Below, piece after piece: positions 47,169-57,698 of a DNA stretch of 64,000 nt. The position numbers were made by a program, and so were the translations under genes. A model generated the notes under the pieces. That model did not search any database, had not been told where the DNA came from, and worked only from the letters and a program-made list of their open reading frames with translations. The stretch is from Linnemannia schmuckeri (lineage: Eukaryota > Mortierellomycota > Mortierellomycetes > Mortierellales > Mortierellaceae), in the NCBI GenBank assembly GCA_029449235.1, contig JANATG010000020.1:806001-870000 (forward strand). The letters are read 5' to 3'. The stretch's first letter is position 1, and the number at the start of each line of letters is the position of its first letter.

Positions 47169-47208
<40 letters not shown>

Positions 47209-47804
47209 ATGCCGGTTGCTTACCAGATACGAGGAAGAATAAATAAGAGTAGGTCTTGCTCCAGTCTCATCAACAATTCCAAACCGAATATGTCCCATCG
47301 ATTCATCGATATAAGCACGCGCAAGACTCCCATCACCAGTAAAGTACAGCTTCTGCCCAAAGTACTGCGGGAACTCGGTCCAGTTATAATCCTTCGCCAC
47401 ATCTACCTCCGATCATCTCCCACCTCCTTGCACACCATACTCCGAGGATACCGCAGGACCTACAGGATCATACCGCAAGTCTTCCAGCACCCCTTTATGT
47501 AGCTCTGGCTCAGTATAAGAAAACCTCGCAACGCCGTGAATACACCTTTAGCGCTAACAGCACAAGAAACCTCGTTGACCGAGCTTCCCATTATATTCGC
47601 GCGATAGGCGGATGCGAGGAAGGCCGAGACGACGGACCATCGGGTATCGGTGAGGTTGGCAGGGTTAGGTTGGGACTTGAAGAGGACAAAGTATCATGAG
47701 TTGGAGGAGTCATCGTATTGTGTGTGATTGAAAGCGTAGGAGAGGCCGTAGAGGGTTGTTGCGGAGGGGTCTGTTGTTATACAGTGGAACCAGAGCTTGC
47801 CCAT
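46140..47804 (-). pseudogene. LDCIA-family membrane protein, broken copy (minus strand)
   Basis: Starts at 47804 with LWFHCITTDPSATTLYGLSY, the family signature. An in-frame TGA follows about 36 codons in (near 47690), and shifts and further stops lie in the next 250 bases. Intact-looking blocks remain: VSCAVSAKGVFTA, KDYNWTEFPQYFGQKLYF, HIRFGIVDET, then exon 2 (LQLSRRSTIAFENTTSQLFI) and a final membrane span (GFGVVASIVFLISIYALLW) with a basic RRNKYGR. An intron near 47120-47230 contains an A38 tract (47170-47207, plus strand). Too damaged to encode a full protein. Confidence 0.75.
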
Positions 47805-48438
47805 CTTTTGATGTGTGTTTTGAGGGAGGTGGTAGTAGTGTTTGGTGGGGGATAAAAAGGGGAATATGAGGAGAGTATGAAGGGGGTGTGAGAGGAGTGT
47901 GAGAGGGCATGAGGGGGGCGTAAGGGGTGTGTGAGGGTTGGGTGAGTGGGTGTGAGGGGTGTATGGGGGTTGAGAAGTAGAGAAGAAGTGAAATTGAGGG
48001 ATAGAGAAAAAAAAAGAGCAGAAGGAAAATCGGTTTGGGCTTTGGGTTGTTCGATGATTTTATGAGTGGGCTGTCAGGTACCAAGGTGAAGCAGGAACAA
48101 GAACCAGGAACAGGTGCCATCACAGCGGTAGATGAGTCAACAACTGCACTGGATCGACATCCATACTGTACGCCCTCTTTGTGAAAGAAAGGTTCTGGTT
48201 AAGAATTGAAACCTTAAACTGATCAAGGTGAGATAAAAAAACAGCCTCACTAAAAGTGGACCCAAAATGAGGGCAGGAATTGTGTTATTTTAATCGCGCG
48301 TACTATTCTCTCGCGGCGACAGGGATGAATGCCACCATTACTTTGAGGGCGAAGCGTATGTAGATAGGCTTTCTTGGCATAAGCCCAGCGACATGGCTAT
48401 AAAAAAACTGGTCCCCAACGACAACAACAAACCCATTA
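47805..48438. other. Spacer, nothing called
   Basis: 5' flank of the broken LDCIA copy, with G-rich low-complexity sequence (GTGAGGGGGGC-like repeats, 47870-47970). No gene is seen. Confidence 0.4.
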
Positions 48439-48620
48439 CAGTCGTACCTCCCCTATAGTATACCCTGTTGCTGCAGCCCAAAATATACTATAAGCAGGGT
48501 TATACTATAAGAGGATGTTCTACGTCGTGCAACAAGCAAGAAAAAAAGGATGATCCAGCACCATGGACCAATCCTGAAATATATACTATAGGGGGTTATG
48601 CTATAGGGAAGGGACGACTG
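48439..48620. mobile_element. MITE-like element with Fot1/pogo-style ends
   Basis: 182 bp. The left end CAGTCGTACCTCCCCTATAG and the reverse complement of the right end CAGTCGTCCCTTCCCTATAG differ at two positions in 20. TATACTATA motifs recur inside both arms. TA flanks the left end; the right flank reads CA. Ends of the form CAGTNGTACCTCCCTATAG are known from pogo/Fot1-type elements. No coding capacity. Confidence 0.6.
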
Positions 48621-48699
48621 CAATTACTTTCCTGTTGGATTTTTGCAAGGAGCCCGCACCCCTCCCTCACTCTGCACACTATGTAGCGTTCAGTATCAG

Positions 48700-48880
48700 C
48701 GCAAATGCAAACGTGAGGGGGAAGGGAAACGTGAAGGGGAAGGGAAACGTGAAGGGGAAGGGAAACGTGAAGGGGAAGGGAAACGTGAAGAGGAAGGGAA
48801 ACATGAAGGGGAAGGGAGCACTAAAAGGAGAAGGGAACACTACAAAAAGAAGGGAACACTACAGGGGAAGGGAGCAGTAT
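48700..48880. repeat. 18-bp minisatellite, about nine units
   Basis: Unit GGGAAACGTGAAGGGGAA, nearly perfect for the first five copies and decaying to the right (ACATGAAGG, AGCACTAAAAGG, ACACTACAAAAAG). It lies next to the MITE. The unit length keeps a Lys/Gly-rich frame open, which I do not take as a gene. Confidence 0.85.
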
Positions 48881-49768
48881 TATGCCTATCAGCAAGAATA
48901 GCAAAAGAGACGTGTTAGTCTCAGTTTAAATGAACGTTTCAAGTCATGGCAGCCGCAAACAGACAAACAGAAAAAATTAAAGTCTAAACAAACTTACATA
49001 ACCTCACTTCTGCATGAGATCCATCAAGACATGCACCACAAGCGGTGATGCAGGAGCAAGAGTAGAGTTTAAACTATTAAAGCTTCTAGAGCTGTCGACA
49101 TGTGTGGCAGACCATATGGTTCACTGGTGAAAGGAAGGGGCCGATTCCATTCGTACATAGCTAGCGACGGAAAAGCATGAAAAGGAAAGATATAATAATT
49201 AGGCTTAATGGGACAATGAATCAGCGATGCCAACCTTTGAAATTGGTCAAGGAATGGAGCGAACAAGTGAAGGGTAACTACAACCTGGAGTGTAAAAAGG
49301 ACTTCTGGGTTAGAAGTGGCTCTCGGTAAAGGTCACCTGGGTCGAATGGGTAAATCTCTCCTGGCCACATAATGTTGGGGACGCGAGGTTGGATTGGTGC
49401 GGCCATGACATCCGACTGTCTCTTCGAACAGTTTTTGTTCTGCAAAGAATATATCTTAATAGCTTAATCCTTTTATTCGCAGTATTTTAATTTATTCTTG
49501 CACAATTTATGTGAAGTGAAGAGTAAAAAAATCACAGATGAACCGCACGAGCGGCGCAATACGTCATCCGACCTTTCAAGTTCAAAAATGAGCGGTCATC
49601 CAAATATTTAAAACAACCGTGCGACTGTCCTTCTCTTTCATTTTTGCTTCCTTTATTCTCCCCCCATCAATTCTCACGCTCAGTCTCTAAATATTATCAG
49701 AAAAGCTTTCATACATTCTTCAATTTCTCACACACATACACACATACACACAACAAGAGGACCAACCA
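48881..49768. other. Spacer, upstream flank of ERG6
   Basis: No gene is seen. The last 150 bases are the CT/CA-rich leader of the methyltransferase gene. Confidence 0.4.
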
Positions 49769-51912
49769 ATGTCGCCAACACGAGAAAGCGCAACCGCCAC
49801 TACTACCGCACACATGCTGGACCTTGACCGATCCAAGCTGTTACATGGCTCGACGTGGCACGACACCAAGCACCAGGACTCGTTCATTTCCAAGCTCAAG
49901 GGCAAAAACCGTCAGTTTCTGCCCGAGGTCGTTAACCAGTACATGAAGAACTGGAAGACTATTCCCAGCCCTGGTCAGGAGGTCGATAAGGACGTGGTTG
50001 AGAACGGTTCCGACATCACGAACCTTTACTTCGAGCTTTCCACGGATTTCTATGAGGTATGTGTGAGAAATTTTTGGGCATTTTCTTTCAGTCTGGGTAT
50101 TGAGGGCTAGTATGGGGACTTGGCCAAGGCTAAGAAAACAAAAAGAAAAAGAAAAGAACCTTGAGGTTGGACAAGCAAACCTGAAGCAGTGAATGGAATC
50201 GATTGAGACATGAGAATCACAGAAAAGTTGTCTCCCTGCGTTGTCAGGCGTATGCTCGAGTAGGAAACTAAGCAATGGCGATGTTTCCGACAGTGTGGTT
50301 GTAGTCTGGATTGCTGGGATAGAAAAGTGGCAATGGAGGGGGTAGGGCGGGGTCACCGTGTTGTTGTGGTGTTGTTCAGCCGGATTAACCACGGACGGAT
50401 GGGATAGGGCGCTCTCTGGTTGTTGCTTCGAGCAACATGGTCTCTCCAGCGGAAGCTGTTGGGGGGGTGTGTGTGTATGTCTGTGTGTGTGTGGCATTAC
50501 TGGCTGGCGGGTTGGGCGGGCTGGACAGTAATATTTTGTGCCGCGAAGGGAGAGTCGTTCCGGATATTTCAATAGCCCTTGTTGATTGCGTCCATTGCTG
50601 CGCGACATGTCGCTCAGGCCTCTATGCCCTGATTGGCTCGCTCAAATCTGGTGATGTTACAGGTAGCATAGAGAAGGAGGGAAGGCTACTAGTTTGGATA
50701 GAGAGGAAGAGTGATGGTGAAAAGGAGAAAATAGTGATGGTGAAAAGGAGAAAAGAGTGATGGTGTGATGGTGTGATGGTGTGACAACATGTGGTGCGTG
50801 CTGGTTGTCCAGCTTTGCGCAGCGGTGATATCCTTGTGCACACAGTCCACTACCTCCATGTTCGCAGGACAAGGAACGTTTCGGGGATTATTTTGGGCTA
50901 GTGCTTAATACTTTTGATACGGATTCCCATCCCCTCTTTTTATCATCATCTCTAACTGCGCACTAAGTGCGCAAAAGGTGAAGACGTGAAAAGGAGAACA
51001 TGTACTGACGCCCAACTTTGTTTGTATCTGAAGTATGCCTGGGGAACCTCGTGGCACTTCTGCCGTTTCCACTACGGCGAGTCCGTGCCACAAGCCATGG
51101 CGCGCTATGAGCATTACCTGGCGGCGCGTGCAGGCATTCATTCTGGCAGCCGTGTTCTCGATATTGGATGTGGTGTCGGTGGTCCGGCCCGCGAAATTGC
51201 GCACTTTACTGGTGCACATATCACTGGCCTTAACATCAACGATTACCAGATCAGCCGCGCCCGTCGGTACGCGGTGGTGCACGGTCTCCAGAGCAAGCAG
51301 GACTTTGTAAAGGGCGACTTTATGAACATGCCGTTGGAGAGCAACACCTTTGATGCTTGCTATGCCATCGAGGCCACTCCTCATGCGTCGTCCTTGAAGG
51401 GTGTCTATGCTGAAGCGTTTCGTGTCCTTAAGCCTGGCGGTGTGTTTGCTTGCTATGAATGGGTCCTGACCGACAAGTACGATCCCACCAACCCTGAGCA
51501 TCAGCGAATTGCCAAGGGTATCAAGCTCGGATGCAGTCTTGTCAACCTGGTGACCCGTAAGGAGTGCCTTGATGCTCTGGAGTCTGCTGGGTTTGAAATC
51601 CTGGAACACGAGGACCGTGCTGTCAATGATGATGCCGTCCCTTGGTACTACCCTCTTTCAGGCGAGCTCCGTTATGCCAGGACGCCCTGGGACTACTTTA
51701 CCGTCTTCCGTTCTTCTACCTATGGTCGCCTGGTGACAAACACCATGTGCGCGGCTCTCGAGAAGGTCGGTCTCATCGCTGCCGGCAGTGCTCAAGTCGC
51801 CAAGTTCCTTGACATTGGAGCCACTTCACTCGCTGAGAGTGGCAAGCTCGGTATATATACGCCCATGTTCTTCTTTGTTGCCCGTAAACCTGGTGATAGG
51901 CGTTCTGAGTAG
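49769..51912 (+). CDS. ERG6: Sterol 24-C-methyltransferase
   Basis: SAM-dependent enzyme that methylates C-24 of zymosterol-type sterols in ergosterol-pathway membranes. Exon 1 (49769-50056, 96 codons) and exon 2 (51034-51912) join in phase at TDFYE|YAWGTSWHFCRFHYGE, a conserved Erg6 stretch. 388 residues, close to yeast Erg6 (383). Motif I VLDIGCGVGGPAREI is near 137-151, followed by GLNINDYQISRA, the acidic YAIEATPHA active-site region and VLKPGGVFACYEW. The C-terminal SMT_C part ends YTPMFFFVARKPG. The single intron is 977 nt, about ten times the usual size here, and holds GT- and TGGTGTGA-type repeats. No lesions seen. Confidence 0.95.
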
Positions 51913-52139
51913 TAAATAGAAAAGAAGGAACTCCTTTGTCGTTTACTGGTAGAGCACTGTTTCATTGCCCTTTCCTATTGTAGACTCTGTCACTCATAAC
52001 CCCTCTCCACTATTTCACCCAATATCTCCAATGGTCTTTGCCAACCATTTCCCAGAAAAAAATTAAGATCGAGCTTTTTTGTGGCTAATAAAGTATAAAA
52101 GAGTGGAGAACCCTCTTGCGAAAAACGGATCGATACGCT
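51913..52139. other. ERG6 3' flank
   Basis: 3' flank of ERG6, with no other feature. The shared promoter module follows. Confidence 0.4.
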
Positions 52140-52658
52140 TTGGCCTTAAAAAGAGCCAACATCGAAGGAGCAAAAAGCAACGTCGCTATGAGCGCTTGGC
52201 TGCCACAATCCAGTAAATGACCCTTCCTTGATTTCTTACTGTCCTTTGATCGTCTTCTTGCCTTGATCTTCTACCGTTTTTTTTTCCTTTGATCTTCTAC
52301 CTTAATTTTTTATCCCTTAGTCTTTCTCACCCCTTGGCTTTCCTCACCTCTTGATCTTTGTCATAATTGATAGACATGTAGTTTATGCGAAAAAAAGAAC
52401 CGGCGGACGTGCATTTTATGCAGAAAACAATGCGATAGGGACGTTTTGCTCTGGCAAGAGCGAGAACGCAGCTTATATAAAACGAGCGTATCTCCAGCAG
52501 CTAGCACTCTCACTCAACCAAATTATCCAAGATATTCCAGAACACAACAACAGCTACCATAGTCCTTTCCAAGGAGCAACCACACGGACCACCGCAAGAA
52601 CGCCCTTGAATCCTACCAAGATCCTGTTAAACAACTTACAGAACAATCTCCTAACAAC
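52140..52658 (+). promoter_or_regulatory. Promoter/5'UTR module shared with the 21.9 kb secreted gene
   Basis: Aligns over about 500 bp with the reverse complement of 22085-22560; shared boxes are listed there. TATATAA lies at 52474-52480. A 5'UTR intron runs from the GTAAGG donor at 52659 to the AG at 52820, twelve bases before the start codon at 52833. Confidence 0.7.
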
Positions 52659-52832
52659 GTAAGGATATAATGATTGCCTACCTTGAGTCTCAGACTCGCA
52701 ACAACACTCAGCAATAGCGCGTATCAAGAAGAACGCTCTCAAGAATGTTCACGAAGACCTGCACTACCCCATGCACGCCTGCACATCCTTGACCAGACTC
52801 TCTCTGTTAACTTGTTGTAGAACCCCCAAGGA

Positions 52833-53021
52833 ATGAAACTCGAAATCGGTCTTGTGCTCTTCCTTTTCTCGTTCGCATGCCCTGTTGTTCAGGCTGCTCC
52901 ACCTTGTCTTCCCATTGGCGCTGAATGCTTTTTACTAGGCATTCCCTTATGCTGCACTGGGATTTGTTACAAGGCTCACGGCGAGGCCACCACTCATTGT
53001 CATTATCCTTTTGATGGTTAA
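52833..53021 (+). CDS. Small secreted cysteine-rich protein
   Basis: 62 residues. Signal peptide MKLEIGLVLFLFSFACPVVQ-A, then a mature peptide of about 40 residues with six Cys in a C-C-CC-C-C order (PPCLPIGAECF, LGIPLCCTGICYK, HCHYPF). That spacing, with a central CC, is knottin-like. The protein is unrelated by eye to the one at 21912 although their promoters and 5'UTRs match. Preceded by a 162-nt 5'UTR intron. Role unknown. Confidence 0.7.
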   Translation: MKLEIGLVLFLFSFACPVVQAAPPCLPIGAECFLLGIPLCCTGICYKAHGEATTHCHYPFDG

Positions 53022-53808
53022 CAAATATATGTAAAGAACACGTCCACACCTGTACAAAGGCCATTATCACGATTAACTTACATTTAAATAAATTCTGTGA
53101 CCAAATGTTAAAAAAAAAAAGAAAAATTCAAAAGATAACCTCAAAAACACGACGATATGCCAAGCGGCACGGGAGACCCAGGCATCAGCGAGAGTACGCA
53201 GACCTCTGGGAGCAATATCGGCCCCTTAGGGGCGGACAGCGGAGAGAGCAGACTCACCACTCCTGGTAACTCTCCCTCTCGATCTCTCTTCGAACCATGA
53301 CAGCATAAAAGGTGAGGGCTTTTCGTAACCGAAAAAATAAGGAAAAAAAAATCAACAATACAGCCCTTGTTAAAAGTGTGACATTAACATCTTCTTGTTT
53401 TTCTACTCTCCCAATCAGACACTCATGTTTTCTTTATGCAACGCATGTTCCAAGTTTCAACGCATCTGCCCCAGCAAAAATCCTATCGGCTGGATAGATA
53501 GAGACTGAGAGAGAAAAGGAGCGAGTCTAGAGAGGGAAGAATAACCAAGCCTGTTGTTTTCAGACCACACCAAACCCCGCCTTACTTTTGGCTTATTCAG
53601 GTGGGTGCCTAAGCACACTACTTTTGATTTTACCGGGACTGAGTGTTCGGGCACCTCTCTCTTTTATTTCGCCTTCCATCTTGTTCAAGTTCCTCCAAAA
53701 TTCAACTAAACAGAATAAAGGGCCGAAGCTGCAGAAGAATCATGCTATGTGCTCGAAATATGAAGGGAAAATAACGGATAAAGATTGGATGGAAGGAACA
53801 AGAGTATA
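53022..53808. other. Spacer with a 47-codon frame
   Basis: A GC-rich patch at 53157-53300 encodes a 47-residue Ser/Gly/Pro-rich frame (ATG 53157, TGA 53300) whose base composition differs from its surroundings. It may be a piece of a mobile-element gene. Nothing else is seen. Confidence 0.3.
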
Positions 53809-55514
53809 TTATTGTTTCTGTACAGAATTATGGATTAGATGAGCCAATGCAAGTGGTAACATTGGGTCACGAGTGAGTTGAAATCTCGTCAAAGATGGTG
53901 CGTTACCATCTGTCTCCGCTTCATCATCATTCTGAGTCCTAATCGGCGCATCTATCACTTCTGTCTTAACTTCCTCGAACTGGACCCCACTAGTATCAGA
54001 TCCATTCTCCTCGGATTTTGATATATCCTCGGACTCAGACTCAAGGTCGGCCATGCGTTTCTTCCTTCTCAGGCAAACTCTTCTGAAAAAACTAGACCCG
54101 CAACCACAGCCACCAGAACAATCGCTACAATGATGATATCTCATTCTGAACTCGACAAGGTGCCATCGATACGCTCATATCCGCACACTCCGTCCACAGA
54201 GACAGAAGATTGGGGCGTTCCTGCTGAAGGGCCCATCAAGCTGATACTCTTGATGTAATCCCCTCCGGTAATAGCAGCGAAGGCGTTTTGGCCGGAGAGG
54301 TGACCGCCGACAGGTTGAAAACACCAGAACGACGACACTGACTCGTCGTTTTTTGCGTATCGCTTTACTGTCGTTGTTGATGTATCCGAAAGAGTTGAGG
54401 CGATGGTGACAATTTGAGCATGGGCCTGAGTTGTTGCCGCTGCCTAATACAGACACAAAATGACGATGGGTACTCAGGCATTAAATAATTGGGGAGAATA
54501 TACGAGAACGCCTATACACATAGGGTTGAAAATAAGAAAATGTTGCAGTTAGAGATGTGAGAGAACACTAGGGTCTACCGGATACTCATGGTCGCAGAAT
54601 AAAAAGTAAGAATCCTTGTATTCCCAAGACTTGAGACCATCAAAGTGCGACTGACATCCAGAGGTCAAGTTGGCATTGAACCGTTTGATGGTCGGTATGG
54701 TGTTGTCGTTCATGTTGACGGGAGAGATGGCGACAATGGTCGGCTTGGTTGCTCGATCGTATACATATAGTGTATTATTGAGGTACGCGATTGAAAACAC
54801 TGCTTGCATTTTGAGAATATCATTCTACGGATGAAAAAGGAGAAGACTCTCAAGAAACGCCTTCAGTCACTGCGTTTGCACGATTATTCTGCTATTGCCA
54901 GAAACAAGTAAGAGAAATAACGAACGATCTTATACTATGTAAGATTTTGTTTGCTGCAGCAGAAACCTACCACCGACTTCATTCACGGTACGGAGGTGAA
55001 TCGTACGATCTCGATCGATGTAGGCATGAATCAGCGTCTCCTTGTCCTCGTCCTTCAGATAAATAGATTGTGAGATTTCTGAAGTGGAACGATTGTTTGG
55101 TTGTAGCCCGGATCTAGATCAATGGTGGACCACTTACCCCTCCAATGACGGCGACGCTCTCGTCGGAGGAGACCATCTGACCAGCCGAGTCGTACCTTAT
55201 TCCGAGCAAGTCATCATGCTCCAGTTTGAAGTCCATATAATTAAATGAAACGGTGTTAAATATTCCTGTACTGCTGACGGCGCAAGCAAAGATGGGATTA
55301 GCGTGAGCCAATATGCCCGTCTTTCTGCCACCGTTGGTGAAGGTTGAGACAACAGTCCACTTGACGTCTGCGACGCTGAAAGAGTTTGGCTGAGATTTGG
55401 TGAGGATCATAGTGTCGACTCCCCGGGCTCTAGAGAACTTAATCCATGGCCGAATCCGTAAAGGGTTGTCTGTCCTGGATCGGTGGCGAGACACTCGAGA
55501 TCGTTGAGGCTCAT
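53809..55514 (-). pseudogene. LDCIA-family membrane protein, broken copy (minus strand)
   Basis: Starts at 55514 with LNDLECLATDPGQTTLYGFG. One missing base near 55410 (CTATG for CTAATG) shifts the frame; beyond it the family sequence resumes (MILTKSQPNSFSVADVKWTV, GIRYDSAGQ). Later exons give TLIHAYIDRDRTIHLRTVNE, MQAVFSIAYLNNTLYVYDRA and VGGHLSGQNAFAAITGGDYI. A TGA (near 54143) stands immediately before the membrane span (IIIVAIVLVAVVAGLVF), and one more shift precedes the basic-acidic tail (RRKKRMADLESESED). Sequence is closer to the 61.2 kb gene than to the others. Confidence 0.72.
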
Positions 55515-56073
55515 TGTATTTATTGGTTTTTGTTAATAGGGAAATGGGGCAAGAGGCCGGTAGCATGATTCTCTTTGTCTTATCTTTTATTCTAAGTATT
55601 TTTTTTTTTTGGAATGAAATTAATTCCTGTTTCTAAAAAAAATAAATATTTTTATTGATTTTATACTTACCAAGGTAGCAAGTTGAGAAATGATGTGAAG
55701 ACGATGGGGAGGGAGAGAAGAAAGAGGTAGAAGAAGGGAGAAAAAAGAGGAAGAGCAAAGGGAGAAGAACAAGGAAGCCAGAAGCGGTGTGAAAGATACC
55801 GGAGACAAAAGAGGTAAGGTTTTTTGTATTTGCCTGTTACGCTGGCCTTGTATCCCACCTGCAACTGATCAAACAACAGCTTTTTTTTTGAGAACAAGTG
55901 CTGTTCAAAATTATTATTTTTTTTTCCATCAAGCAAATAAGTAAGAGAACGGTCTTTGAAGCCCTTCCGCGCTCTCCGTTCGCCTTCATTTTTGTTCTTC
56001 ACCCACCAGTCTTTTCTTCATCTCGTTCATACTTTTTGCCACTCATAACACTCCCTACGCCCTCCCTGGAAAA
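55515..56073. other. Spacer left of the Tc1-like element
   Basis: No gene is called. The bases next to 56074 should be the continuation of the gene split by the transposon, but the frame soon closes. Confidence 0.4.
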
Positions 56074-56075
56074 TA

Positions 56076-57696
56076 CAGTGCCGATCAAAACTGGAAAAGT
56101 GTTTATCATTTTTTTCTTTGGCAATATGCTGCCAGCGATATGGTAATCCGATCGTCATAAAATTTTCTCTGAACAATACCATATCAATGGATAACATGAT
56201 TCCACAGTTTCACCTGGGTACCATCATCTGGTGCAGAGATACCTCCTTCCAAATATGGAAAGGTCATTTTTCCACTTTTGAGCGATCTCAAAAAATTCAA
56301 AATATTGATATTTATTTTGCTATAACTCTATTAATCAGTACTTGGTTTGCTTGCCCTTTGCCTTATAGACTGCCTTGAGTCTCTTAGGCATGCTGCTGAT
56401 CAATTTACGACAATATTCCACAGGGATTTGGTACCACTCGGCTGAGATCCGATTCCATAATTCATTGCAGCTTTCCGGACGTGTTGGATACATTGCCAGC
56501 CTTTTCTTCAAGTATGCCCACATATTCTCGATGGGATTCAAATCTGGAGATTGTGCTGGCCAAAATAGTAGCCTATCATCCGCTTCAGTCATTCCAATTG
56601 ACTCGAGATATGCCTTGGTGACCTTTGCTATGTGCTTGGGATCATTGTCGTGTTGAAAGACGAATTCATCCTTTGCCATACCCCACTCCTCCACAAACAT
56701 ATGAAGATTCTCTTGGAGAATTTTGATGTACAATTTGGAATCCATGGTTTCATTGATCTTGGCAATATATCCAGGCCCATTCCAGGACACGCATGACCAT
56801 ACTATAACATTGCCACCACCAAACTTGACCGTTCCTTGGACTGTTCGACTAGTTATGGCTCCTTCCTGGTCGTTCCACACCCACTGCAGGCCGTCAGAGC
56901 AAATCCGATTGATTTTGGACTCGTCAGACCAGACAACAGTTGCCCAGTCGTCCACGGTCCATTCTTTGTACTTGTGGACAAATTGTAATCGTCCACGAAT
57001 GTGTTTTCTTTTCAGCGCAGGTCGTTTTACATTCCGCTTTGCAACCAATCCAGCTTCGCGGAGTCTTCTCCTGAGTGTAGCAATAGATATAGGTACGGGA
57101 TTGATGGCGCTGGATTGTTCCAGTCTTTCAGATGCTGACTTGATAAGACCGCGTTTCAGCTTAAGCTTGATATGATCGACCGTAGATGCCAGTATCTTTC
57201 TTGGTCGACCCCCTTTGGACTTGGATAGGTTCAAATCATTGCTTACAGCAATGTTACGGACAGTTGTATGGGAAATATTCAACTGTTTCGCAGTCGCTCG
57301 TGTTGATATACCCTGCTGCAATAGCATCAAGGCTTTCTTGATGGTGTATGGTGCTGTTAGCTTCATACCTTGGATTTGGAGTGAGGATAAGTACAGAATA
57401 ACGAATCCACAAAAAAACCGAGGGGTTTTATAGTTTAAATGACGAAAATATGACAAATCCGAAGTTTTCTCGAATTTTCTAGTATGCCGCTCAAAAGTGG
57501 AAAAATGACCTTTCCATATTTGGAAGGAGGTATCTCTGCACCAGATGATGGTACCCAGGTGAAACTGTGGAATCATGTTATCCATTGATATGGTATTGTT
57601 CAGAGAAAATTTTATGACGATCGGATTACCATATCGCTGGCAGCATATTGCCAAAGAAAAAAATGATAAACACTTTTCCAGTTTTGATCGGCACTG
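56076..57696 (-). mobile_element. Tc1-like transposon with 209-bp inverted repeats
   Basis: Complete 1621-bp element with TA target duplication (56074-56075 and 57697-57698). The arms 56076-56284 and 57488-57696 are reverse complements with no mismatch that I can see over 209 bp, starting CAGTGCCGATCAAAACTGG. Identical arms, an intact transposase and intact TA flanks argue for a recent insertion. It sits inside a DIRS gag-like gene. Confidence 0.93.
56335..57366 (-). CDS. Tc1-like transposase, apparently intact
   Basis: Uninterrupted frame of 343 residues from ATG 57366 to TGA 56335, wholly between the inverted repeats. Two N-terminal helix-turn-helix parts come first (ALMLLQQGISTRATAKQLNI-SHTTVRNIA, then LRRRLREAGLVAKRNVKRPA). 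The DDE domain follows: VVWSDESKI (first D), FQHDNDPKH (second D) and SPDLNPIENMWAYLKKRL (E). About 39 residues separate the second D and the E, against 34 in classic Tc1. It catalyses cut-and-paste transposition at TA sites. No damage visible. Confidence 0.92.
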   Translation of the reverse strand: MKLTAPYTIKKALMLLQQGISTRATAKQLNISHTTVRNIAVSNDLNLSKSKGGRPRKILASTVDHIKLKLKRGLIKSASERLEQSSAINPVPISIATLRRRLREAGLVAKRNVKRPALKRKHIRGRLQFVHKYKEWTVDDWATVVWSDESKINRICSDGLQWVWNDQEGAITSRTVQGTVKFGGGNVIVWSCVSWNGPGYIAKINETMDSKLYIKILQENLHMFVEEWGMAKDEFVFQHDNDPKHIAKVTKAYLESIGMTEADDRLLFWPAQSPDLNPIENMWAYLKKRLAMYPTRPESCNELWNRISAEWYQIPVEYCRKLISSMPKRLKAVYKAKGKQTKY

Positions 57697-57698
57697 TA

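Noticed and set aside
48708..48876. CRISPR-like array
   Set aside because: The units abut with no spacers and the genome is eukaryotic.
48635..48918. Lys/Gly/Glu-rich open frames over the minisatellite
   Set aside because: Any 18-bp repeat free of stops gives such frames, and the units decay without frame conservation.
50437..50760. Nested gene inside the ERG6 intron
   Set aside because: Open frames there are driven by GT repeats and have no recognisable domain.
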